Part shown: piece by piece, positions 30,888 through 38,364 of the stretch
How positions within the stretch are numbered: the stretch's first letter is position 1
How the letters are laid out: the number at the start of each line of letters is the position of its first letter
Assembly (NCBI RefSeq): GCF_002310495.1
Contig: NZ_CP023344.1
Span: 682,001 to 746,000, forward strand
Length of the DNA stretch: 64,000 nt
Direction of reading: 5' to 3'
From: Nibricoccus aquaticus
GTDB taxonomy: Bacteria > Verrucomicrobiota > Verrucomicrobiia > Opitutales > Opitutaceae
Translations under genes and position numbers: made by a program
The notes under the pieces: generated by a model
Seen by the model: only the letters and a program-made list of their open reading frames with translations
The model's database searches: none
Told to the model about the DNA's origin: nothing

Positions 30888-31493
30888 ATGAAGCTCAACC
30901 TCCCCAATCTCATCACCCTCTCGCGCATCCCCACGATGTTTCTCCTCGTGTGGCTCATGTACTGCGAATGGCGCTGGTCCGCCACGCTCGCCTTCTGGAT
31001 CTTCATCGCCACCGCCATCGGCGACTGGCTCGACGGCTACCTCGCGCGCAAACAAAACCTTGTCTCCAACTTCGGCAAATTCATGGACGCCCTCACGGAT
31101 AAAATCCTGATCCTCGGGCTCATGGTCGCCTTCGTGTCGCTCCCTCAATACAACTGGCCACCCTTCCTCGTGATGGTCCTGCTCACCATCTGCCGCGAAT
31201 TCCTCGTGAGCGGCATGAGGATGGTCGCCGCCACCAAAGGCGTCGTCGTCGCCGCCGAGCGCGGCGGCAAAGCCAAGACCCTCTTCCAGCTCATCGCTGT
31301 CGGCTTTCTCCTGTTCGTCCCCATGCTGGAGATCGACTTCGCCCCGCTGCTCCCGTTTCCAGTCTCTGAATACGGCACGATCCTTCACCGCACCGGCTAC
31401 GCGCTCTTCATCGTCGCCACTGTGCTGACCGTCACCTCCGGCATCAGCTACCTGCGCAAATACCAGCAGGTCTTCGACGACTCGGCCAAATGA
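30888..31493 (+). CDS. pgsA: CDP-diacylglycerol--glycerol-3-phosphate phosphatidyltransferase
   Basis: A 201-residue membrane enzyme making phosphatidylglycerophosphate from CDP-diacylglycerol. The CDP-alcohol phosphotransferase signature is complete: D49-G-x2-A-R54-x8-G63-x3-D67-x3-D71. About five transmembrane segments. It overlaps pgpA by ATGA, so the two consecutive steps to phosphatidylglycerol are translationally coupled. Confidence 0.95.
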   Translation: MKLNLPNLITLSRIPTMFLLVWLMYCEWRWSATLAFWIFIATAIGDWLDGYLARKQNLVSNFGKFMDALTDKILILGLMVAFVSLPQYNWPPFLVMVLLTICREFLVSGMRMVAATKGVVVAAERGGKAKTLFQLIAVGFLLFVPMLEIDFAPLLPFPVSEYGTILHRTGYALFIVATVLTVTSGISYLRKYQQVFDDSAK

Positions 31494-32020
31494 GCTTCGC
31501 GCACCCGATCTGGCCGCGCTTTCTCCCGACGCCGACCGTCCTCGCCATCGCCCGCCTCGGCCCTATCGGCCGCCTCAAAGCCCCCGGCACTTGGGGCTCC
31601 CTCGCCGGCCTGATGTACCAACTGGTCTTCTTTCATTACCTCGGCCCCATCGTCGGTTTTCTCTGCGCGATCCCCGGCCTCTGGTTCGCCGTCGCCCTCT
31701 GTGGCGAAGCCGAATTCCGCCTCGGCCGCCGCGACCCCGGCGAAGTCGTCCTCGATGAATTCGTCGTCATGCCCCTCTGCTTCCTCGGCTGGCCGTGGAT
31801 GCTCCGCGCCCTGCCCGACGCTCCTTGGATCGGCCCCTGGATTCCACTCCTCGCCGGTTTCGCCCTCTTCCGCTTTTTCGATATCCTGAAACCCCTCGGC
31901 ATCGCGAAACTCCAAAACCTCCCCGGCGGCTGGGGCGTGGTCGCCGACGACGCCGCCGCCGCCCTCGCCACCTGCGCCACCCTCCACGCCATCGCACTCG
32001 CGATAGCTCACTTCGGTTAA
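31490..32020 (+). CDS. pgpA: Phosphatidylglycerophosphatase A
   Basis: A 176-residue integral membrane phosphatase converting phosphatidylglycerophosphate to phosphatidylglycerol. Family features: RLGPIGRLKAPGTWGSLAGL near residue 20, the acidic VVLDEFVVMPLCF near 87 and FRFFDILKPLGI near 125, plus GGWGVVADDAAAALAT. Start overlaps the pgsA stop. A family C REP-like element follows the stop. Confidence 0.93.
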   Translation: MSFAHPIWPRFLPTPTVLAIARLGPIGRLKAPGTWGSLAGLMYQLVFFHYLGPIVGFLCAIPGLWFAVALCGEAEFRLGRRDPGEVVLDEFVVMPLCFLGWPWMLRALPDAPWIGPWIPLLAGFALFRFFDILKPLGIAKLQNLPGGWGVVADDAAAALATCATLHAIALAIAHFG

Positions 32021-32050
32021 GTAGCCGCGAGCACCAGCGAGCGGTCCGCG
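32021..32050. repeat. REP-like element, family C (copy 2)
   Basis: GTAGCCGCGAGCACCAGCGA followed by GCGGTCCGCG, directly after the pgpA stop. Confidence 0.65.
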
Positions 32051-32105
32051 CAACTTTGCACACCTCATCGGTGTTCTCGTCGTAACAACGAGAATCCTCC
32101 CACCG

Positions 32106-32306
32106 ATGAAAATCCTCCTCGCTCTCCTCCTCTGGTCCCTGCTCCTCGCCCTCTGCTGGCCGCTCGCCTTCCTCATCTTGCTCGCGGGGCCCGTCCTCTG
32201 GCTGCTCTCAATTCCCTTCCGAATTATCGGCGCACTCCTCGAAGCCATCGTCTCACTCCTCAGCGCGATTCTGCTGCTCCCCGCCCGCCTCCTCGGCCAG
32301 CGTTGA
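32106..32306 (+). CDS. Small hydrophobic protein
   Basis: A 66-residue, very hydrophobic product (MKILLALLLWSLLLALCWPL, LILLAGPVLWLLSIPFRIIG) with two or three membrane segments and a short basic C terminus (PARLLGQR). No recognised family. Start ATG 32106. It could be co-transcribed with pgsA-pgpA, although a REP element lies between. Confidence 0.55.
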   Translation: MKILLALLLWSLLLALCWPLAFLILLAGPVLWLLSIPFRIIGALLEAIVSLLSAILLLPARLLGQR

Positions 32307-32343
32307 ACACGCACTCATCAAATTATCCGGTAAACAGTCCGGC

Positions 32344-32374
32344 ATCCGTGCCCTCAGTGCAATCCGTGGTTTAA
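32344..32374. repeat. Dispersed GTGCCCTC..GTGCAATCCGTGGTT repeat (copy 1)
   Basis: ATCCGTGCCCTCAGTGCAAT followed by CCGTGGTTTAA. Close copies lie at 62871-62900 and, more diverged, at 39673-39706. It is intergenic between the small hydrophobic ORF and aroQ. Confidence 0.65.
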
Positions 32375-32381
32375 TCTGCCA

Positions 32382-32810
32382 TCACTTCTTCAGCAAAAAC
32401 CTCACTGCCGCGAAATACCCCTCGAGCCCCAGCCCTGTGATCACCGCGATACACGCCGGCGCCGTCAGCGATTTGTGGCGGAAATCTTCGCGCTTATAGA
32501 TGTTCGAAATGTGAACCTCGATCGTCGGCAAATGCGCACCCAATAAAGCATCGCGCAGCGCCACGCTCGTGTGCGTGAACGCCCCGCCGTTGATCACCAC
32601 GCCGTCGAATTTCGCGTCCGCCAGCGCCGCGATCTTGTCGATCAGCGCACCCTCGTGATTCGACTGAAAAAACTCCAGCTGCGCCTTCCCCGCAAACTCC
32701 GCGCGCACCAACTCCTCGAGCTGCGCCAGCGTCGTGGAACCATAGATCTCCGGTTCACGTTTGCCGAGCCGGTCGAGATTGGGGCCATTGAGAATCGCGA
32801 TCTTTTTCAT
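32382..32810 (-). CDS. aroQ: Type II 3-dehydroquinate dehydratase
   Basis: A 142-residue shikimate-pathway enzyme dehydrating 3-dehydroquinate. Type II signature: KKIAILNGPNLDRLGKREPE with the catalytic tyrosine region IYGSTTLAQLEE. VINGGAFTHTSVALRDALLG and the histidine-bearing EVHISNIYKREDFRHKS also match. aroA (EPSP synthase) is in the same window at 41248 but is not linked. Confidence 0.96.
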   Translation of the reverse strand: MKKIAILNGPNLDRLGKREPEIYGSTTLAQLEELVRAEFAGKAQLEFFQSNHEGALIDKIAALADAKFDGVVINGGAFTHTSVALRDALLGAHLPTIEVHISNIYKREDFRHKSLTAPACIAVITGLGLEGYFAAVRFLLKK

Positions 32811-32882
32811 CGAGGAAGTCCCTCAGGAAAAACACGAAACCCCTCCGAAGGGCAGCAGAATTTTCATGGCCAATCTTTGCCT

Positions 32883-32956
32883 CACGCAAAGCCGCCAAGG
32901 CGCAAAGAATACCGTCCCCTCCTCCTGCTTTCTTTGCGCCTTCGCGCCTTTGCGTG
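32883..32956. repeat. Long inverted repeat of TTTGCGCC/GGCGCAAA type
   Basis: Left arm 32883-32909 (CACGCAAAGCCGCCAAGGCG and AAAGAA side) and right arm 32930-32956 pair at 25 of 27 positions across a 20-nt loop. It lies in the gap between convergent/divergent genes aroQ and the Nif3-like gene; a half copy is near 16201. Confidence 0.75.
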
Positions 32957-32984
32957 CCCCCTTCCGACTCTCACGCTCTCTCAG

Positions 32985-33737
32985 CTACAGCGGATTCTCC
33001 GTCCCGATAAACTCCCACGGCACCCCGAACTTCCCCGCCAGCTCCGCCGCCAGCGCCTTCACGCCGTGCACCTCCGTCGCATAGTGCCCGCACAGATAAA
33101 GATTCAGCCTCTGCTCCTGCGCCGTGTTGAACCACTCCTCACGCAGCTCGCCTGTCACGAGCGTATCCACCTTCTCCTTCGCCAGCTCCGGCACCGCGCT
33201 GTTGCCGCTTCCGCTACAAAAAGCCACCGCCTCCGGCTCGGTCGATCCGCACTCAATCGCGATCACCCGCCCATAAAGTTTCTCTAGCCGCGCCCGCAAC
33301 TGTGCCCGCGTCTCCCCATGCGCCGCGATCCAGCCCACCGCTTCTCCATCCCTCACTAAAAACGGCCGCTTCGCCTCCAACCCCAGCTGACGCGCCAGCA
33401 ACGCATTATTCCCCAGCTCCGGATGCCCATCGAGCGGCAGGTGGTTCGAGTATAGCGCACAGTTGCCCTTCACCAAACTCACGACCCGCTCATAAACCGG
33501 CCCCGTCAACGGACGCGGCATGTCCCAGTACATCCCATGGTGAACGATTAAAAAATCCACGCCCGCCTCCACCGCCTTCTTGAACGGCACCAGCCCCGCA
33601 TCCACCGCTGCGCCTATCTTGGTGACGCGTCCATCATTCGCGACCTGGAGTCCGTTAAACGCCCCCGGCGCATCCTTGAACGCGCTGCGCCGCGTCCGCT
33701 CATCGCAATAATTCACCAGCTCTTGAAGCGTTGCCAT
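32985..33737 (-). CDS. Nif3-like dinuclear metal center protein (YbgI/YqfO family)
   Basis: A 250-residue protein of the Nif3/YbgI family, which forms ring-shaped assemblies with a dinuclear metal site; the cellular role is unsettled. Seen: GAFNGLQVANDGRVTKIGAA, DFLIVHHGMYWDMPRP (metal-binding HHG), ALYSNHLPLDGHPELGNNAL (histidines), then FCSGSGNSAVPE and LVTGELREEWFNTAQ. The longer upstream frame overlaps the next gene and is rejected. Start MATLQELVNYCDE. Confidence 0.92.
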   Translation of the reverse strand: MATLQELVNYCDERTRRSAFKDAPGAFNGLQVANDGRVTKIGAAVDAGLVPFKKAVEAGVDFLIVHHGMYWDMPRPLTGPVYERVVSLVKGNCALYSNHLPLDGHPELGNNALLARQLGLEAKRPFLVRDGEAVGWIAAHGETRAQLRARLEKLYGRVIAIECGSTEPEAVAFCSGSGNSAVPELAKEKVDTLVTGELREEWFNTAQEQRLNLYLCGHYATEVHGVKALAAELAGKFGVPWEFIGTENPL

Positions 33738-33784
33738 GCCCGCCACTACGCCGCGCCCGCGCGCCCCGGTCAATTCTCCCGCGC

Positions 33785-34711
33785 TCAGTCTTTCGCCAGC
33801 CGCTCCGCCGCCGCTTTCGCGCGCGCAAATTCCTCGTCCAACCCCACCTCCGCCGCCACGCGCAGCCGCAACCGCACCGCCAGCTCGCTTTCCCGCCACT
33901 CCACCGGCAGTCGCGACAACGCCAGCCACGCATCGCCCGTCCGCGTCGGCTTTTTCGCCATCGCCTCGACCGCCTCGCGCAACAAATCCGCCGGCTCCGC
34001 TGGGAGCGATCCCTCGCCCGCCGCCTCCGCCACGAGTATTCGTGCCGCGCCCACCACAGTCACATTGCCCGACTCCCGCACATAAACCTCGTACAACCGG
34101 TCCGCCTGCAACCCGCGCTTCTGCGGACTCTCCAACTGCGCAAATTCCACCGGCGACCGCACTTTCTGCGCGATGCGCGGCGGCGCCATCGGGTCCGCCG
34201 GATCGATGATCGCCACGTCGTAGTCGGTTTTTGGACGCGCCGCCCAAGCCACCACCGGATTCCTGAAACGCGTCACACTCACCGGCGACACGATGCGCAC
34301 ATCGCCCGTCGTCCCGCTCGTCCGCTCCGGCGCGACATCCACCAGCTCTGCCAGCGGCACCGCCAAAAAGTTATCCACCGTTTCCCCGCGCAGTGCGATC
34401 GCCGGCACCAGGCTCGTGACCGGTCCGCTCACGTCTTCAGTGCGCCCGTCTGGATAAATCACACGCACGCGCGATTCATCCGGTATCCGCAATGTCTGCC
34501 CCACCGCAAACGTGCGCGCAGTCGTCAGCGCCTGCACGAACCACGCCCCACCCGCCCGGCTGTTCGCATCGAGCGGGACCACATATGCGCCCGGCGGCCC
34601 GCCAGCTCGCGCCCGCAAAAAAAATCCACCCGCGATCGCCAGCACCACCAACGCGCCAACCAGCCCCCAAACAAAACGACGCGCGCGCGAACCCGTGGAA
34701 ACGTTGGTCAT
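33785..34711 (-). CDS. Membrane-anchored hypothetical protein
   Basis: A 308-residue protein with one N-terminal membrane anchor (about 12-33, FVWGLVGALVVLAIAGGFFL) and an extracytoplasmic remainder. The middle (TLRIPDESRVRVIYPDGRTE, then VAPERTSGTTGDVRIVSPV) resembles FecR- or DUF-type surface beta domains. The C-terminal 90 residues are helical and rich in Ala/Glu/Arg. It is not recognised. Start MTNVSTGSRARRF; it lies 47 bp upstream of the Nif3-like gene and is co-directional. Confidence 0.7.
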   Translation of the reverse strand: MTNVSTGSRARRFVWGLVGALVVLAIAGGFFLRARAGGPPGAYVVPLDANSRAGGAWFVQALTTARTFAVGQTLRIPDESRVRVIYPDGRTEDVSGPVTSLVPAIALRGETVDNFLAVPLAELVDVAPERTSGTTGDVRIVSPVSVTRFRNPVVAWAARPKTDYDVAIIDPADPMAPPRIAQKVRSPVEFAQLESPQKRGLQADRLYEVYVRESGNVTVVGAARILVAEAAGEGSLPAEPADLLREAVEAMAKKPTRTGDAWLALSRLPVEWRESELAVRLRLRVAAEVGLDEEFARAKAAAERLAKD

Positions 34712-34810
34712 AGAAAAGATGCGAAGAGGCTGCTCAAGAGACCCGGCGACGCAAAAAACGCTCAAACTTTTTTCCAACCACCAACGAGCAATGACTCCGT
34801 CACGCATTCT

Positions 34811-34841
34811 CCCCGGACCGGCACTTCTCAAGTGCCGCCCC
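34811..34841. repeat. REP-like palindrome family D, intergenic copy
   Basis: CCCCGGACCGGCACTTCTCA followed by AGTGCCGCCCC; one substitution from the in-gene copy at 30050. Confidence 0.8.
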
Positions 34842-34873
34842 CACGCTCCGCCCCAACGATCACCGCCCATCCG

Positions 34874-35019
34874 TCATTGGTCATTGGTCATTGGTCATTG
34901 GTCATTGGTCATTGGTCATTGGTCATTGGTCATTGGTCATTGGTCATTGGTCATTGGTCATTGGTCATTGGTCATTGGTCATTGGTCATTGGTCATTGGT
35001 CATTGGTCATTGGTCATTG
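34874..35019. repeat. Tandem repeat of TCATTGG, about 21 copies
   Basis: An essentially perfect 7-bp repeat over 146 bp, ending 70 bp before the dCMP deaminase start codon. Because 7 is not a multiple of 3, it is open in frame as a repeating heptapeptide (VIGHWSL) in all three rightward frames, producing false ORFs. The same unit occurs twice upstream of the second DUF3857 gene (20515-20528). Confidence 0.97.
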
Positions 35020-35089
35020 CGGCGCGCGCTCCGCGCGCCGCCCTCTTCGCTATCGCCTTTTCCGACTCCCCTCCCACGCTGCCCGCGCA

Positions 35090-35572
35090 ATGAGCAGTCT
35101 AGCCACCGAGTCACTCGTCGATTGGGTCGCCCGCGCGGCCGAGAACCGTGAAAACCGCCCCTCGTGGGACGATTATTTCATGGCCACCGCGCTGCTCATC
35201 TCCACCCGTTCCCCCTGCGAACGCCTCCACGTCGGCTGCGTGATCGTCAGCGGCGGCGAACGCAAAAACCGCATCGTCGCCGCCGGCTACAACGGTTTCC
35301 TCCCCGGCACCCCGCACGTCTCCCGCGTCCGCGATGGCCACGAACAAGCCACCGTCCACGCCGAGCAAAACGCCATCGCCGAAGCCGCCCGCCGCGGCTC
35401 CCCCGTCGATGGCTGCATCGCCTACGTCACCCACTTCCCCTGCATCAACTGCGCGAAAATCCTCGCCGCCGCCGGCATCTCCGAAATCCGCTACCGCACC
35501 GACTATAAAAGCGACCCCCTCGTCGCCCCGCTCCTCGCCGACGGCGGCGTGAAAATCACCCACCTCGCCTGA
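35090..35572 (+). CDS. Deoxycytidylate (dCMP) deaminase family protein
   Basis: A 160-residue ComEB-like dCMP deaminase (dCMP to dUMP). Zinc-site features: ATVHAEQNAIAEAARRG (His-Ala-Glu) and FPCINCAKILAAAGI (C-x2-C). The N-terminal SWDDYFMATALLISTRSPCE and GFLPGTPH also match. The ATG at 35090 is chosen since the apparently long upstream frame runs through the 7-bp tandem repeat. The repeat sits where the promoter would be expected. Confidence 0.93.
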   Translation: MSSLATESLVDWVARAAENRENRPSWDDYFMATALLISTRSPCERLHVGCVIVSGGERKNRIVAAGYNGFLPGTPHVSRVRDGHEQATVHAEQNAIAEAARRGSPVDGCIAYVTHFPCINCAKILAAAGISEIRYRTDYKSDPLVAPLLADGGVKITHLA

Positions 35573-35590
35573 CCGCCGCCTCGCCCGCCG

Positions 35591-36151
35591 ATGCGCGAAT
35601 CCCACCACTCCGACCCCTCCGCCCTCGCCGGCGCCCTCCTCCTCGCGCACCCCTCGCTCAAGGAAGATAACTTCCGCCGCACCGTCATCCTCCTCTCCGC
35701 CCACGACGAAAAAGGCGCCATGGGCATCGTCCTCAACCGCCCCCTCGGCAAACGCCTCGGCCAGCTCAACGCCGAGTTCGCCCTTAGCCCCCTCTCCGCC
35801 GTCCCCATCTTCCAAGGCGGCCCCGTCGACACCGACCGTCTCCTCCTGTGCGCCTGGCGCTTCAATCCCGAGGGCACCGGCTTCCAACTCATGTTCGGCA
35901 TCGACCCGCAAAAAGCCCTCGAACTCCAATCCGAAGACGGCATGCACCTCCGTGCCTTCCTCGGCTACTCCGGCTGGAGCGCCGGCCAGCTCGAAAACGA
36001 ACTCAAACAAAACACCTGGATCGTCAGCCCCCTCATGGCCGACGTCCTCGACCTCGATCAGGACGACACCCTCTGGCGCGCCATCCTCGGCAACATCGGC
36101 CACGAGTGGAAACTCCTCGCCGGCGAACCCGACGACCCCAGCCTGAATTAA
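35591..36151 (+). CDS. YqgE/AlgH family protein
   Basis: A 186-residue protein of the YqgE/AlgH family (DUF179). [40 protein letters not shown], then [15 protein letters not shown] and [20 protein letters not shown] are the conserved blocks. Biochemical function unknown. It lies 18 bp downstream of the dCMP deaminase gene, probably in the same operon. Confidence 0.93.
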   Translation: MRESHHSDPSALAGALLLAHPSLKEDNFRRTVILLSAHDEKGAMGIVLNRPLGKRLGQLNAEFALSPLSAVPIFQGGPVDTDRLLLCAWRFNPEGTGFQLMFGIDPQKALELQSEDGMHLRAFLGYSGWSAGQLENELKQNTWIVSPLMADVLDLDQDDTLWRAILGNIGHEWKLLAGEPDDPSLN

Positions 36152-36251
36152 GCAGCCCATCGCCATTTGCCGCCCGCCTAACCATCAGAGTGCTCCTTCC
36201 CCAAAATTCCGTTTGACACTCCCCCTCGCGAACGGTGTTTTCACCCCTTTT

Positions 36252-36377
36252 ATGAAAGTCGTCTCCTCCATCAAATCTGCGAAGAAGCGTCACCCGGCGT
36301 GCCAAGTCGTCCGCCGCCGCGGCAAGATTTACGTGATCAACAAAGTCGAACCCCGCTACAAGGCGCGTCAGGGTTGA
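36252..36377 (+). CDS. rpmJ: 50S ribosomal protein L36 (zinc-free form)
   Basis: A 41-residue protein, [20 protein letters not shown] followed by [20 protein letters not shown] and G. It matches the L36 type with a KKRH...[10 protein letters not shown] core and only one cysteine, so the CCHC zinc site is incomplete. It is paired with L31 25 bp downstream. Confidence 0.95.
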   Translation: MKVVSSIKSAKKRHPACQVVRRRGKIYVINKVEPRYKARQG

Positions 36378-36402
36378 TTTTCTAACCTCTATTTTTCCCA
36401 CC

Positions 36403-36663
36403 GTGAAAGCCGAAGGCCATCCCACACTCAACAACGTTTGCTTCCTCGACGTAGGCACCGGCAAACGCTTCCTCACCAAGTCCACCATGAAGTCTGCTCG
36501 TAAAGAGAAGATCGATGGCGAGGACTACTTCGTTGTCGTCCGCGACGTCACGATGGATTCGCACCCCGCCTACACCGGCGAAAAGCGCATCGTCGACACC
36601 GCCGGCCGCGTCGAGAAGTTCACCACCAAGTTTAAGCGTGGTGGCGGCAAATCTGCCAAGTAA
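36403..36663 (+). CDS. rpmE2: 50S ribosomal protein L31 type B
   Basis: An 86-residue L31. The zinc-binding cysteines of type A are absent (MKAEGHPTLNNVCFLDVGTG), while SHPAYTGEKRIVDTAGRVEK is conserved. Start is GTG at 36403. L36 and L31, both in zinc-independent form, are adjacent, which in other bacteria is part of the zinc-starvation response; no Zur site was verified here. It is followed by a strong terminator. Confidence 0.93.
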   Translation: MKAEGHPTLNNVCFLDVGTGKRFLTKSTMKSARKEKIDGEDYFVVVRDVTMDSHPAYTGEKRIVDTAGRVEKFTTKFKRGGGKSAK

Positions 36664-36684
36664 ACCTCCCGCAGGTTCCCTTTC

Positions 36685-36714
36685 AAAACCCTCCCCGCAA
36701 CGGGAGGGTTTTTT
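36685..36714 (+). terminator. Rho-independent terminator after rpmE2
   Basis: Stem CCCTCCC/GGGAGGG with loop CGCAAC, preceded by AAAA and followed by six T residues. Confidence 0.9.
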
Positions 36715-36745
36715 CATGCCCAAACCCGCCGCCCGCCCACCTGAG

Positions 36746-36770
36746 ATGGAGGAGCGACTTCCTCGTCGCG
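36746..36770. repeat. REP-like element, family E (copy 1)
   Basis: ATGGAGGAGCGACTTCCTCG followed by TCGCG; related copy at 38201-38228. Confidence 0.6.
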
Positions 36771-36805
36771 CATAGCGTCCGCCCGCTTCCCTCCCCCGCT
36801 CCCCG

Positions 36806-37564
36806 TCACTCCTCCGTCAAAAAATCCCCCTGCGCAGGGTCCACCCGCTGCGCCAGCAACTTCCTCAAAAACATCTCCCGGTGCTGCGTGCACTTCCCGA
36901 TCCGCAGCACCGCGTCCCGATGCTCCTCCGTCCCGTACCCCTTGTGCTGCGCGAACCCATAGCCGGGAAACGTTCCCTCCAGCTCCGACATCAGCCGGTC
37001 CCGGGTCACCTTCGCGATGATCGACGCCATCGCGATACACAACGACCGCGCATCGCCCTTCACGATCCCACTATGCGGATACGGGAAACTCTTCAACGGC
37101 AACCCATCCACAAGAATCCTCGCCGACACCTGCGGCTGGAAACTCGCCACCTCATCGGGCGACGCAAACAAGTCCGGCTCGCTCTTCTGCTGAAACGCCG
37201 ACGGCGGATAAATCCCCTCCAGCGCCCGCCGCATCGCCAGCTTCGTCGCGCCCAGGATGTTCAGCTGCTCGATCTCCTCCACGCTCGCCACGCCGAAGTG
37301 CGCGTGGATTTCGTTCTGCGCCGACAACGTCTCGAACTCGAACCACAACTCACTTCGCTCCGCCGGCGTGAGCAGCTTCGAATCGTTCACCTTGTTCGCC
37401 CGCGTCACCGCCCAGCGGCTCTCCAAAAACTCCTTCGTCACCAACACTGCTCCAGCCACCACGGGCCCCGCGAGCGCGCCACGCCCCGCCTCATCGACAC
37501 CGATGAGACTGGCGAATCCGTCGATCTGTTTAAGGTCGTAACCGCGCAGCTGGCGGCGCTTCAT
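36806..37564 (-). CDS. rnhB: Ribonuclease HII
   Basis: A 252-residue RNase H type 2 that removes RNA from DNA-RNA hybrids and misincorporated ribonucleotides. Catalytic D24 and E25 are in IGVDEAGRGALAGP. The internal ILVDGLPLKSFP and SLCIAMASIIAKVTRDRLMS blocks are conserved, with GYGFAQHKGYGTEEHRDAVL near the end. A 13-residue upstream extension to 37603 is possible. It is somewhat longer than typical, with a central insertion near 115-145 (KSEPDLFASPDEVASFQPQ). Confidence 0.95.
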   Translation of the reverse strand: MKRRQLRGYDLKQIDGFASLIGVDEAGRGALAGPVVAGAVLVTKEFLESRWAVTRANKVNDSKLLTPAERSELWFEFETLSAQNEIHAHFGVASVEEIEQLNILGATKLAMRRALEGIYPPSAFQQKSEPDLFASPDEVASFQPQVSARILVDGLPLKSFPYPHSGIVKGDARSLCIAMASIIAKVTRDRLMSELEGTFPGYGFAQHKGYGTEEHRDAVLRIGKCTQHREMFLRKLLAQRVDPAQGDFLTEE

Positions 37565-37673
37565 CCGGCCCGTTGTAAAGACCTCCCCGCCACGCGCAAG
37601 CACCGGACTCGCCTCGCCACCATTGCCCGCCCGCGCCTTCTTCGTACCGTATTCGGAAACCGGCTAACCTCCC

Positions 37674-38165
37674 ATGAACCTCTTCGAGACCTTCGAGTTC
37701 CTCAGCTACGCTGTCACCGTCGTCGGCCTCCCCTTCGCGATCATCGTCTACCTACTCGAACAGCGCAAAGAACGCACCAACGACCAGGAGGAGATCTTCC
37801 AACGCCTCTCCGACGAGTACCGCGAATTCCTCAAGCTCGTCCTCGATAACTCAGACCTTCACCTCCTCCGCCGCGAAAGCGCGCGTATCGAATTCACCGA
37901 GGAGCAAAAAGAGCGCCGCCTCGCCATCTTCGGCATCCTCATCTCCCTCTTCGAACGCGCCCACCTGCTCGTTTACGAGGAGAAGATGGACAAACAAACC
38001 CGCCGCATGTGGCAAAGCTGGGAAGACTACATGCGCGAATGGCTCCGCCGCGCCGATTTCCGCGCCGCGCTGCCCACACTCCTCGAAGGCGAAGACGAAG
38101 AATTCACCAAATACATCCAGCGCCTCGCCGACGCCGAACTCGGCAAAACCATCCTCGCTGCATAA
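37674..38165 (+). CDS. Membrane-anchored hypothetical protein
   Basis: A 163-residue protein with one N-terminal membrane helix (about 9-27, LSYAVTVVGLPFAIIVYLLE) and a charged helical cytoplasmic domain (EQRKERTNDQEEIFQRLSDE, then RRLAIFGILISLFERAHLLV). It resembles small DUF4760-like membrane proteins but is not confidently assigned. It is divergent from rnhB. Confidence 0.7.
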   Translation: MNLFETFEFLSYAVTVVGLPFAIIVYLLEQRKERTNDQEEIFQRLSDEYREFLKLVLDNSDLHLLRRESARIEFTEEQKERRLAIFGILISLFERAHLLVYEEKMDKQTRRMWQSWEDYMREWLRRADFRAALPTLLEGEDEEFTKYIQRLADAELGKTILAA

Positions 38166-38200
38166 TGCTCAAGGGCTCAACTAACCGCCCACTGACAAAA

Positions 38201-38228
38201 TGGAGGGACGACCTCCGTGTCGTCCCTG
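38201..38228. repeat. REP-like element, family E (copy 2)
   Basis: TGGAGGGACGACCTCCGTGT followed by CGTCCCTG; GGGACGAC/GTCGTCCC arms form a hairpin. Confidence 0.65.
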
Positions 38229-38364
38229 TCCAGCCATCATCCGAACAGCGATGTTCTTTCTGAACTGTCCTTAGCGTCTTCGCGATTCACCTAAACATCG
38301 CCCGCTTCAGTTCCGCGTTTCCGCCCCTCCGGCGCTTCCGCGATAAAAATCCGCGCGCGCTTTC

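Noticed and set aside
34512-35572. Protein with VIGHWSL heptapeptide repeats
   Set aside because: The 7-bp tandem repeat is open in every rightward frame; there is no credible start or conserved domain outside dCMP deaminase.
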